From: Brienomyrus brachyistius
Taxonomy: Eukaryota > Chordata > Actinopteri > Osteoglossiformes > Mormyridae
Assembly (NCBI RefSeq): GCF_023856365.1
Contig: NC_064539.1
Span: forward strand, 31,284,482 to 31,348,481
DNA length: 64,000 nt
Reading direction: 5' to 3'
The position numbers and the translations under genes are program-made. Within the stretch, counting starts at the first letter, position 1. Every line of letters starts with the position of its first letter. Below, piece by piece: positions 37,741-48,622 of the stretch. The notes beneath the pieces are model-generated. The model did no database searches. It saw only the letters and a program-made list of their open reading frames with translations, and was not told where the DNA came from.

Positions 37741-38520
37741 TCTCACCTGGAAGTTTGAACCCTGCTCTTAGTTCCCTGCATTGGCTTCCTATTAGGTCCA
37801 GGACTGACTTCAGTTCTTCTACTTACATATAAGGCACTTAAAAGTCTAGCACCTGCCTACCTTACAGAACTGATTCATGTTCACGAGCCACATCATACAC
37901 TCAGATGACAGAATGCAGGCTTCCTTGTCATCCCATATATATATAAAGTAACAGTTGGCAGTAAAGCATTCTGCTACAGGGCTCCGATACTGTGGAATGG
38001 TCTGCCAGCTCATGTTCTGGATGCTCAATCGGTCTCAGGCTTTAAATCTTGACTGGGGATTTATTACTTCAGTTTCAATGAGCCTGTGCATGTTCTCGCT
38101 GCCTTCCTTCCCACATGTCCGGATGGTGCCCGGGGTGGGCACCATCTGAGCTGGAGTGCTGCTTCTGTCCCATGGAAGTGTGACGTTGTGGAAGTGGCTT
38201 ACAAACTGTGACACTGAGGGTGCAGCCTTCGATCTGCCAGCACACGCAGGCCGGCGTGGGGAACCAACACATTGACGTGAGCTTGGCCACAGCTTACACC
38301 TTACGCTTAGCAAGCACCCTGCAAAGGGGGGGTTGGGCATCCAGATGACCTTGGGCCCCCAAAGGTTTTTTTCTCTCTCTTTGGTTGGTTTTAGTTCCTC
38401 TCGTCCAGCTGACTTCTCTCCTTTCATCTGTAGAAATGCTGTAATGATTGATTTCGACACCCTTGTCAAGTGTCATGAGGCGACTCTCTTACGAAAAGCG
38501 CCACATCAAAATAAACTGAA
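37741..38520 (+). mobile_element. Second L2-like LINE 3' end, decayed
   Basis: Shares with 3,990-4,780 the order CTGCATTGGCTTCCT, ATATAAGGCACTTAAA, TAGCACCTGCCT, GTAAAGCATTCTGCTACAGG, TGGAATGGT and TCTGTCCCATGGA, ending in GAGGCGACTCTCTTACGAAA and GCGCCA. It is full of stops and truncated at the 5' end. Confidence 0.75.
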
Positions 38521-39097
38521 TCGAATCAAAATGGTGACCAAAGGAAAAACATTTGGTTTTTCATGTATTTATGACTGACTTGTTTCAGACAGAAAACTGA
38601 CAGAGAGCATCCTGATCACTAACTGCAAGCCACACCGAGTTTTGGGAGGTTGAGAGATGCAGGAGGTGCCTGCTTCTTTTACAGAATAGCCAAGTGCATT
38701 TCTAGTGCAGAGTCTCCATCACTGTTTTCCCCTGACACTCTCCCGCGCTTACGGAATATAAGAAACACTAATATTTCTACAGTTTGGCTGTAGAATTTTT
38801 TAATGGGGATTCCTGTGCTTATGGGCTTTTGTATGCCACAGATTGTGGATTACATATTTAATAACTTAAATATTTAATGACACACGTGACATGTACAGGG
38901 AAAGAGGGATTGTCTGGGATGAAGGTTCACTCATACGGAGCTGCTGGGGGAGAAACGATTTGATTAGAAAAAAAACATGCTCTTTCCTGGCTGTGCAGCG
39001 CTGCCCCACAAGGCCCTGCTGGGAGGCAGCTGGAGAAAATGAACGTCTAACCACTGCGAGGGGGCGAAGAGGGGGGAGCTGCCTATATGTTCTAAAG
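38521..39097. other. No gene recognised
   Basis: Unassigned spacer between a LINE tail and a repeat cluster. Confidence 0.4.
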
Positions 39098-39545
39098 CGG
39101 TGTTTCCTAATCTGGTTTTCAGGGACCCACAGTTAGTCCATGTTTTTGCTCCCTCCCAGCTCCCTGTCAGATGGTCCATGTTTTTGCTCCCTGTCAGACG
39201 GTCCATGTTTTTGCGCCCTGCCAGATAGTTCATGTTTCTGCTCCCTCCCAGTTCCCTGCAAGACGGTCCATGTTTTTTCTCCCTGCAAGATAGTTCATGT
39301 TTTTGCTCCCTCCCAGCTCCCTGTCAGACGGTCCATGTTTTTGCTCCCTATCAGACGGTCCATGTTTTTGCTCCCTGCCAGATAGTTCATGTTTTTGCTC
39401 CCTCCCAGTTCCCTGCAAGACGGTCCATGTTTTTTCTCCCTGCCAGATAGTTCATGTTTTTGCTCCCTCCCAGCTCCCTGCAAGACGGTCCATGTTTTTG
39501 CTCCATCCCAGCTCCTTGCCAGACGGTCCTCAGTCCAGCAGGGAG
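39098..39545. repeat. Tandemly expanded piece of a dispersed repeat
   Basis: Starts as a single-copy phrase (GTGTTTCCTAATCTGGTTTT, GGGACCCACAG) known from fish dispersed repeats, then multiplies TCCATGTTTTTGCTCCCT units of about 32 and 65 bp with CAGCTCCCTG and CAGACGG or CAGATAG variants. Confidence 0.85.
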
Positions 39546-40350
39546 CTGGGAGGGAGTAAAATCATGGACCGGACTGGGAAACACTAAAGGGCTTGATCAA
39601 AAGCGAGATATTAGCCTAGTCCCCAAAGCCCAGCAGACAGCCGGCTGTGTGAGCTGGATGTTGCCCGCTGGTGTCGCTGCTTGTTAACAACATTGGCTCA
39701 CTCTGAAGGGTACGAGCAGCTGAATTACATAAAACTACTAATGTTGTCTAATGAGCAATTATGAGAAGATGAAGCAGTTGGGCATGATGCAGGAGCACAA
39801 ACACAGGTGCAGGACTGTCTGAAGAAGCAGCTCTTCTCACAGAGTTGTCTTGTGAAGCATTCTGCTCTTCTGCCTCTCCTGCGCAGACAGGACATGAAGA
39901 TCAGCCCGGGTGTCCAACAAGCTCGCTTTGCTGATGTCATCAGCACCCATTTCTATATCTTCACACTGCAGTATCTCCAAAGGGCTTTGAAGACCAATCA
40001 ATTTTCCGCTTCTGCTGCTGTGTTGCGTCTCAAATGCCTCTCAGACCTTTACACAGATGTTGAGCATGTCGAACTATTTCTCCTTGCGTTCTTTATGGTT
40101 GCAAAATCCCTGGCTGAAGAGGGTTCATGTAGCACTTCCTGTCTCATGTGGACTAAGATACAATGTTGTGTGCAGTTTTAAATGCTGCATTTACAGATAT
40201 TTACACTGCACCTAGCAGCTCGTGGGAGGGCTGAAAATCATCAGGAAGAGCAACACGGGCCAACCTGCACAGTCACAGGCAGCTCACAGGTCTGCTAAGC
40301 AGCAGCCTCCTGTGGAGTGGAGTCCTGTGCACCCATCTGTACACACAAGC
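39546..40350. other. No confident gene; one 124-codon frame
   Basis: The frame at 39,807-40,181 (+) is not repeat-derived and contains a stretch RFADVISTHFYIFTLQYLQ, but I recognise no family and see no splice or promoter support. I leave it uncalled. Confidence 0.3.
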
Positions 40351-40610
40351 TTTCAAAGAGACACACACACTCTCAGAGGGACACACACACTCATAAAGGG
40401 ACATTTTATCTCACAAGGACACAGATACACAATCTCAAAGAGGCACACGCACTCACAGGGGCACACACTCACAGACACACCCATTCACAAAGAGACACAC
40501 TCACAGACTCACACACTCACAAAGAGACACACACTCACAGGGACACCCATTCACAAAGAAACACACTCACAGACACACACACTCGCAGACACACACACTG
40601 ACAAAGTGAG
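40351..40610. repeat. CACACTCA-type simple repeat
   Basis: Loose modules of AAAGAGACACACACTCACAG and GGGACAC, with no fixed period. Confidence 0.8.
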
Positions 40611-40720
40611 ACATGCTCTTAGTCTGCCCCCTACCTCCATCCTCTCACAGCTGTCCTGCTTAACTCTGACAGATGCCAAAGCAGAAACCATCTTTTGGGA
40701 TCAACCTCCATCCTCCTGTG

Positions 40721-41972
40721 CTCTCTACCTGCCCCTGTCTCCCTGTGCCCTGGACCTGCCCCTGTCTCCCTGTGCCCTGGACACACCCCTGTCCCCCTGT
40801 GCTCTGGACCTGCCCCTGTCTCCCTGTGCCCTGGACACGCCCCTGTCTCCCTGTGCCCTGGACACGCCCCTGTCTCCCTGTGCCCTGGACCTGCCCCTGT
40901 CTCCCTGTGCCCTGGACACACCCCTATCCCCCTGTGCTCTGGACCTGCCCCTGTCTCCCTGTGCCCTGGACACGCCCCTGTCTCCCTGTGCCCTGGACCT
41001 GCCCCTGTCTCCCTGTGCCCTGGACACGCCCCTGTCTCCCTGTGCCCTGGACACACCCCTGTCCCCCTGTGCCCTGGACACGCCCCTGTCTCCCTGTGCC
41101 CTGGACACGCCCCTGTCTCCCTGTGCCCTGGACACGCCCCTGTCTCCCTGTGCCCTGGACACACCCCTGTCCCCCTGTGCCCTGGACCTGCCCCTGTCTC
41201 CCTGTGCCCTGGACACGCCCCTGTCTCCCTGTGCCCTGGACCTGCCCCTGTCTCCCTGTGCCCTGGACACACCCCTGTCCCCCTGTGCTCTGGACACGCC
41301 CCTGTCTCCCTGTGCCCTGGACACGCCCCTGTCTCCCTGTGCCCTGGACACGCCCCTGTCTCCCTGTGCCCTGGACACGCCCCTGTCTCCCTGTGCCCTG
41401 GACACACCCCTGTCCCCCTGTGCCCTGGACACGCCCCTGTCTCCCTGTGCCCTGGACACGCCCCTGTCTCCCTGTGCCCTGGACACGCCCCTGTCTCCCT
41501 GTGCCCAGGACCCGTCCCTCACCCCCTGTGCCCTGGACACGCCCCTGTCTCCCTGTGCCCAGGACTCGTTCCTCACCCCCTGTGCCCTGGACACGCCCCT
41601 GTCTCCCTGTGCCCTGGACACGCCCCTGTCTCCCTGTGCCCTGGACACGCCCCTGTCTCCCTGTGCCCAGGACCCGTCCCTCACCCCCTCTGCCCTGGAC
41701 ACGCCCCTGTCTCCCTGTGCCCAGGACCCGTTCCTCACCCCCTCTGCCCTGGACCCGCCCTGTTTCCCTGTGCCCTGGACACGCCCCTGTCTCCCTGTGC
41801 TCTGGACCTGCCCCTGTCTCCCTGTGCCCTGGACACACCCCTGTCCCCCTGTGCTCTGGACCTGCCCCTGTCTCCCTGTGCCCTGGACACGCCCCTGTCT
41901 CCCTGTGCCCTGGACACGCCCCTGTCTCCCTGTGCCCTGGACCTGCCCCTGTCCCCCTCTGCCCTGGACCCG
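40721..41972. repeat. 27-bp minisatellite, about 46 copies
   Basis: Unit CCCCTGTCTCCCTGTGCCCT plus GGACACG; variants CCTGC or CACGC, CCCAGGACCCG, and TGTCCCC. It keeps frames open in most readings (LSPCALDTP, VSLCPGHAP, QGDRGVSRA types). Strong strand asymmetry: the minus strand is G-rich with a GGG run in several places per unit. Confidence 0.97.
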
Positions 41973-42229
41973 CATGCCTGGACGCTCGAGCCTCTCCCTC
42001 CTTTTCCCTTAATTGCCCGGACACAGAGTGGTTGTGACACAGACAGAGAGAAAGCTGAGGTGTCTCACGTTCCCGATCCATACGGACAAAAGAGCAACGA
42101 GAGCAGTCAGCGGCCTGCTTGCTCCAGCCTCTGCTATTAAGGGGCACTACAGTATTCAGAGTCCTCAGGGTGCACGTCAACAGCACCCCCATTAAGTATG
42201 TACACACTTGGGTGGCATTTTGATGCACT

Positions 42230-42600
42230 ATCCTCAGAAGTGGAGTGATTAGTGAACCTGCCTGTTATGCGGAATACAAGCGATTCGATTCCTAGATGGG
42301 GGGAGTGCTGTACCATTTAAGGGGGTTTGTGAGAGGCTCTGTGGATTAAGTCTCCTTGCCTGTGTTCAAAATGTCACAAGTATGAATGCAGTCCTCAGTA
42401 GAATAGGCACATGACTGTTGACCCTTGAGCAAGACCCCCCAAAATGCTCCAGAAATGCCAAACAAAAGACCCCTTGTGTTCAGACCCCAAGCTTCACTCT
42501 CACATGTGTGTCTCTCAAAGGAGAGCAAGATGATGATATGTTAAATGGAATATTCCAATGTACCTGTACTCATACTTGTGCAAATGACAATTAATAAGTA
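42230..42600 (+). mobile_element. tRNA-headed SINE sequence, partly decayed
   Basis: Near 42,289 is a B-box-like GATTCGATTCC. From about 42,330 follows GAGGCTCTGTGGATTAAG, then ACCCTTGAGCAAGACCCCCC, TGTGTCTCTCAAAGGAGAGCAAG and the end CCAATGTACCTGTACTC with ATTAATAAGTA. This order matches a fish SINE type I know. It may be two SINEs joined. Confidence 0.6.
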
Positions 42601-44954
42601 TCATGTCATTTCGTACCCAGATCATTCTGTGAGAGGGAGGAACGACATCATTGCTGGGTCATTAGTGCTCAGGTCGACCTCATTCCTTGTCACTCATCAA
42701 CATTGTTAAGCACGGCCTTAAAATGTACCTCCCAAGGATGGCTTCTGAAAGACATGAAAATGGCTTGAAACGATCTGCCTTCAGGGGGTTAAATCAAGGA
42801 TAGAGTTGGAGACTCGATCAGCAAAGGCGGCCTCCTTAACCTGGATGTGCTACTTCCTGTTAGCCCTCTCTAGCCTGCACTGCTTATTCAGCCTGCAGGG
42901 GGCAGCATGGTGCACACCCACACATGACACGGGTCCATCGCTAAAGCACACTGTTATGGCAGCATCTGGCCAAAGTCCTGAAACGCCCTAAGAGCCTGAA
43001 GATCTGAGACCCGATGGGTGGTTCATGGGAGTTTTACATACACAAAAATGTTCTAAGATAACCAATCAGATTCTAGAGGATGTGGGTCTAAGCAACTAGA
43101 AGAGGCGGGACCAGACATCTGATTTGACGGCTTCTCTAGTTTGGACCCACCTCCTCTACAATCTGATTTGCTATCTATCTGAACCAATCATTTTTCTTTC
43201 TGCCTTCAGAACATTTTTGTGGAAGTAAAACCTCCATCCATCCACAAGCGAAGCCACGGCTTACAAACCACTGGACAGCAACATCTGCATAAGCAAAGAT
43301 AACAAACTGCCTTGTTGGATAGCATTGCTTTGCAGTGCAGGCAATTGACTAAAAGTTCAGACAGAGTACATCCTAGAGTAATATGATACACAATACATTA
43401 GTGGTTAACAAAAAAAACAAAACAAACACAATAACATAGAAATACGGATCTGGAATGTCCTCCCAGAAACCCCTGGAATGGGGGACATCAGGAATGTTCT
43501 CTTCTTGGCTCTCTGTCCATGGAAGGCTGGGCAGGCACCGAAAATAAACACGCAAAGCAGACTGTGAGGTACAGAGTGAATGCTGACACACTTAAAACAC
43601 GAAGGCACTCTGCCCTTCACCCCGTCCCGCATTTAATCTGCTCCACATGGAAAGGAGGTAGCATGACGACAGCGTGAGTGTGAGCTGGAGGGGGCGCTGT
43701 CAGCAGAAATGCCACAGACACTCTCTGGGCTGAGGGCTTTTCACTCAGAGAATGATCCGTGTTATTCAAAGGGCCTGGGATTAAGCGTTCTTCTTAAGCT
43801 GCCCACGGAAGCACGGCAGTGGGAATCAGCCTGGGTGTGAGCTCAGGACTCGGAGCGAGATCTCCATGAGGCAGTCGCTCTTTGTCAACTAGACATGGGT
43901 AGTTGTCTCGATTACCCTTGAGGTTACCAATTAAAAAAGAAACAAGCCTGTACTGTAAGGAGATGAAAGTATATTTTGAGTATACTTTGAGTATACTTTG
44001 AGTATATTTTGCGTATTTCCCGTTGGTCTCAATGTCCAGCATCTAGAAACTCTCATTGTGAATCTTAACATCTTTCTAGCACATTCCAGACCCTTCTGGT
44101 CTATTTATAATGTTGCCCTTCTTGCAGTGTGGACTGAGGCCTGTGTGGACAGCCCCCCCTCGCAGGCAGATGTTTATGATATAAGAGTCAGAGACCCTGC
44201 GGACACAGCTTAAAGTTAAGATCACATCTCACATTAATATTTTAAATAAAACCTCATTTTGCCTTTATCCTGCATGTGACAGCTATATATATGTAGATAT
44301 AGTTTAATAGGTAATACTTTCCGGTCAGCTGTTAACAAGCAGCACTCAGAGGAGTGGAACCTTCCTGTAGCTACAGGGCCTTAATTATCTGCCAAGTATG
44401 AGAGAGCAGCTTGGCGAGCCCCAGTACCCCGCCCCTCCACCCCCCCGCCCCCCAATGCACACACCCACCTCGCGTTTAAAGCGTCTGAAATCCCCCCTCG
44501 CTGCCGACGGGGGCCGGCTCATGCTGTCAGTGAACAGGGAGAAGCAGAGGCGATGGTATCCTGGTAACAGGCGAGCTGTGCCAGCCGCGTCCCCCCACCC
44601 GTTCTCAAGGTGTCGTCCTCCTCGACTTCCACAGAGTGCCATGTGCCTCCAGACTCCAGACTTAAGAGACCTTTTGGGGGACCCCTCACCCTTTTCTTGA
44701 GAGAAAAATAGCTGAGGGTCTTCCACGCCCACCCCCCCCCCCCCAAGCCTACTGACCAGAACAAGTATTTAGAAGATGTCTAAATAAACTGGAACCTTCT
44801 CTAAGATTCAAAACCATCACGTACCATGAGTATGGTCTCCGGTGCCCTAAAAACAGGAACATTTACAGCAAGTGCTTCACAAGCCTTTAGTGGCACCTGC
44901 ACATGCGATCACAAGGTCAAGTGGGACAACCACACACTCCTGCGTGTTCAGTTC
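42601..44954. other. No gene recognised, 2.3 kb
   Basis: Unique-looking DNA. Triplicated GAGTATACTTT at 43,978-44,005 and C runs near 44,435-44,450 and 44,731-44,743 are the only structures. Frames of up to 115 codons on opposite strands at 44,385-44,732 are Pro/Arg or Gly-rich because of base composition. Confidence 0.4.
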
Positions 44955-46395
44955 ACAGCTAGCACAGTCAGCACGTACAGAACATACAGCACAGCCAGCA
45001 CATACAGTAGAGCCAGCACGTACAGAACATACAGCGCAGCCGGCACGTACAGCACAGCCAGCACGTACAGCACATACAGCACAGCCAGCACGTACAGCAC
45101 AGCCAGCACGTACAGAACATACAGCACAGCCAGCACGTACAGTACAGTCAGCATGTACAGAACATACAGCGCAGCCGGCACGTACAGCACAGTCAGCACG
45201 TACAGTACAGTCAGCACTTACAGAACATACAGCGCAGCTGGCACGTACAGCACAGTCAGCACGTACAGTACAGTCAGCACTTACAGAACATACAGCGCAG
45301 CTGGCACGTACAGCACATACAGCACAGCCAGCACGTACAGCACAGCCAGCACGTACAGCCCATACAGCACAGCCAGCACGTACAGCACAGCCAGCACGTA
45401 CAGCACATACAGCGCAGCCGGCACGTACAGCACAGCCAGCACGTACACCACAGCCAGCACGTACAGTACAGTCAGCACGTACAGAACATACAGCACAGCC
45501 GGCACGTACAACACATACAGTGCAGCCAGCACGTACAGCACTTACAGCACAGTCAGCACGTACAGCACATACAATGCAGTCGGCATGTACAACACATACA
45601 GCGCAGCTAGCATATTCAGTACATACAGCACAGCGCAGTCGGCACGTACAGCACATACAGTGCAGCTGGCACGTACAGCACTTACAGCACAGTCAGCACG
45701 TACAGCACATACAGCACAGCCAGCAGGTACAGCGCAGCCGGCACGTACAGCACATACAGCGCAGCCGGCACGTACAGCACATACAGCGCAGCCGGCACGT
45801 ACAGCACATACAGTGCAGCCGGCACGTACAGCACTTACAGCACAGTCAGCACGTACAGCACATACAGCGCAGCCAGCAGGTACAGCGCAGCCGGCACGTA
45901 CAGCACATACAGCGCAGTCGGCACGTACACCACATACAGCACAGTCAGCACGTACAGCACATACATCAAAGCCAGCACGTACAGCGCAGCCAGCACGTGC
46001 CGCACATACAGCGCAGCTAGCACATACAGTACACACAGCACAACGCAGCCAGCACGTGCAGCACATACAGCACAGCCGGCACGTACACCACATACAGCAC
46101 AGTCAACACGTACAGCATGTACAGCACAGTCAGCACGTACAGCATGTACAGCACAGCCAGCATGTACAGCACATACAGTGCAGCCGGCACGTACAGCACT
46201 TACAGCACAGTCAGCACGTACAGCACATACAGTGCAGCCAGCAGGTACAGCGCAGCCGGCACGTACAGCACATACAGCGCAGTCGGCACGTACACCACAT
46301 ACAGCACAGTCAGCACGTACAGCATGTACAGCACAGCCAGCACGTACAGCACTGACAGCACGTACAGCATGTACAGCACAGCCAGCACGTAAACT
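44955..46395. repeat. Modular 9-bp-based minisatellite, about 1.44 kb
   Basis: Built from 9-mers ACGTACAGC, ACATACAGC, ACAGCCAGC and GCAGCCGGC combined into 18- and 27-bp units and then into larger blocks; CACGTACAGCACTTACAGCA marks recurrent blocks (45,531, 45,672, 45,825, 46,191). All period classes are multiples of 3, which opens long frames on both strands. Confidence 0.95.
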
Positions 46396-47855
46396 GAAAC
46401 AGACCTGCTTTTTTTCCAGGGGAGGGGCTCGTCTGGCCTTCCATAATAGCCATATGATTACAGTGGCACTGTCATAAATAATTAAAATCACACTGTTGCC
46501 TTGGTTCGATTTCGTCTCCCCAGTGATCACTCAAGCCCCATGTCATTGCAGCCACGTCTCAATCGTGGCCCCCACCCTCCGGGGGGGGACGACTATCCAG
46601 GTCTTGCTTCCAAACAAACCCTTGATTAATTAGGCTGAATGAGGCGCTAATGTGTGAAGTGGCACCCATTAAGTGGTAAGTCCTTTTGGGAAAGTGCTGA
46701 TAGCGAAAATGCCAAATATATGGTCCCTTAACCCACCCGGGGTCAGCGACCAACATCAGATAATTCACTACAAATGTGTTTCTCCTTTAGTTAAGGTGAG
46801 GCAATTGTGAGACACTGATTCACTTAAGTAATTCACTTAATTAAAGAGCATGGACCTGTTATGCAACAGAAAGCTCTTTAACTTATTAAAAGCATTTATT
46901 TATTTTTGCATTTATTTTCTTTTTCTTTTTTTTGACTTGATTCTATTGCTTTTCATTTTATTTTGATATAACACAACACCATATACGTATTGTAGTACAT
47001 AGCACTTATTTTATTTAACGGCCGCTTTTGTCCAAAGCAGCTTACAACTGAGCAAATGGCACATTACAAACGGATGATTGTCAAGGAGCAATGGACTGTC
47101 AACCATAAGCAACCAAATAAAATGTAAGACGTTTGGTATTTTTAGTTTTTTTATTTATTTATTTCATTAACATATTAAAAAAAAATCAATTTCCCCTTCT
47201 GGGGACAAAACAAGTGTTCTCATAAGGTCAAAATAACAGGTTTGTATTACAACATATATAAACAGGCCCGCCCAGACAGACAGACACACACACTTACATA
47301 TATATAAAACTATAGCGCTGCTTGCTAAACCCACTAAGCTGTAATGAGGGAGCTGTCAGGCACTCCTCTCCCACCTGACAAGGAACAGACGATTCACGGC
47401 TGTGACAGCTCTGTTCAGAGAACCAGTCTACCAGTGTATGACTATAACGTAACATGCTCCAATGTGTGTGTCACCTTAACACCCTCCAGTGTGTCTAACC
47501 CCCACACCACGCGTGAGCTTGCGTAAGATAAGGCCAAAACCATAACTCTCACCCCGGGCAATTTAAAAACAAAACACATGTAAATGTGTAGAACGTCAAA
47601 ACAGCATATTTAACTGGCCCAAACTTAATCCGTTATACATATACATTGAGAGATAAGATATATTTCGTTGACCACAGGGGGAAATTCGTTTGCGTATAGC
47701 AGCAAAAAGACACACACACATACTGACTGGGTGACTATATCTTTTGTGGGGACCATCCATTGATTTCATGAAATTGGATGTTCCCATTTCCTCTCGGGGG
47801 ACCGAAAATTGTCCCTACAATGTCAAAATAACAGCTTTTTAATTAATCACATCGT

Positions 47856-47897
<42 letters not shown>

Positions 47898-48099
47898 TTT
47901 TCCTGATTAATGTAGTAATATAGTACTTTTCCTATTACTGTTACAAATGTGTCACCAATGGGCAGATCCCAATTAGCGGTTACGGTACTTTGTAAAATGT
48001 ATATCGGGGGTGTATAAATTCTTTAATCACGGTCTCTCCCTATTCCGGGACGTGTCACCATTTCCACCAGAGCGCGTCTAACACAAGTGCATCAGCACC
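46396..48099. other. No gene recognised; dispersed repeat pieces and a (TA)n tract
   Basis: About 47,010-47,095 matches the TTTATCCAAAGC-AGCTTACAA type of fish repeat. 47,190-47,300 and 47,700-47,850 carry GGGGAC phrases related to 2,985-3,332. (TA)n occupies 47,858-47,894. The remaining sequence is unassigned. Confidence 0.5.
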
Positions 48100-48622
48100 C
48101 TGGTTACGTCTCGCCGTTTAACCACTTGCTGACTAGCTCCTGCCTGTCACTGTCCGTCCGGCCGGCCGCGGAGCACAGGGGGTCCCGCTCCTTAACACGG
48201 AGCCGTCGCACACGCAGCCCGGCTGCAGCATGACGCCCGGCTCCCCCGCACCGGAGCGGCGCGCACAAACGGCCAGCATTCATCTGCTGACCCTGCCTGC
48301 TTTCTCAACTCCTTGATCGCTCAGCTTGCTCATCTTTATGCATACGGATCGTTTAAATCAGTAGCGACTCCGGATTCCTTCCCACACCGAAGCGCTCCGA
48401 GATTTACCTGGCAAGCTGTGCATTTTCTTACGGCAGTTTTAAGAGGCACGGATGGGAGAAGCCTGAGCCCCGCTTGCGCGGGAGCGCCTCGCAGCCTCCG
48501 TGTCCCCCTGGACACCGGCAAGGACAGGTGGCTCCGTCCACGCTTCTCACCAAGCCGCGCACTTTGGGAGACCGCAACCGCAAGGCGACCGCAAAGCACA
48601 CGGACCTAGGAGGCGGACATGG
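48100..48622 (+). promoter_or_regulatory. lrrtm4: CpG-rich leader/first exon region of the LRRTM gene
   Basis: This stretch is much richer in G, C and CpG than the flanking AT-rich DNA; there is a dense CpG cluster at about 48,150-48,260 and another at 48,450-48,620. It runs into a consensus splice donor (GTGAGT at 48,623) directly after an ATG plus one G. CpG-rich first exons with a long 5' UTR are usual for neuronal LRR genes of this family, so I infer that promoter and 5' UTR lie here. No clear TATA box was found and the transcription start cannot be placed. CpG-rich sequence continues into the start of the intron, to about 49,450. Confidence 0.55.
48619..48622 (+). CDS. lrrtm4: LRRTM coding exon 1: four coding bases (ATG G) before a splice donor
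   Basis: The large LRRTM exon at 59,258 opens in frame but has no ATG before the signal peptide; the first in-frame Met lies inside the N-terminal cysteine cap, too late to be the start. LRRTM2/3/4 genes are known to put the start codon plus one base at the end of exon 1. Here ATG (48,619-48,621) plus G (48,622) is followed at once by GTGAGT, a strong donor. Splicing phase 1 to the acceptor at 59,257 gives Met-Gly-Ser-Leu-Pro, matching the Met-Gly start of the family. The phase fit supports this choice, but it is an inference without transcript data. Confidence 0.7.

Noticed and set aside
39807..40181. 124-codon non-repetitive frame
   Set aside because: No recognised family, no promoter or splice evidence; frames of this length occur by chance. 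A translated search of fish proteomes would decide.
40222..42228. Long overlapping frames up to 596 codons on both strands
   Set aside because: All derive from the 27-bp array, which is open in nearly every frame because its period is a multiple of 3.
44826..46530. Frames up to 509 codons on both strands
   Set aside because: Products of the 9/18/27-bp modular array, not proteins.
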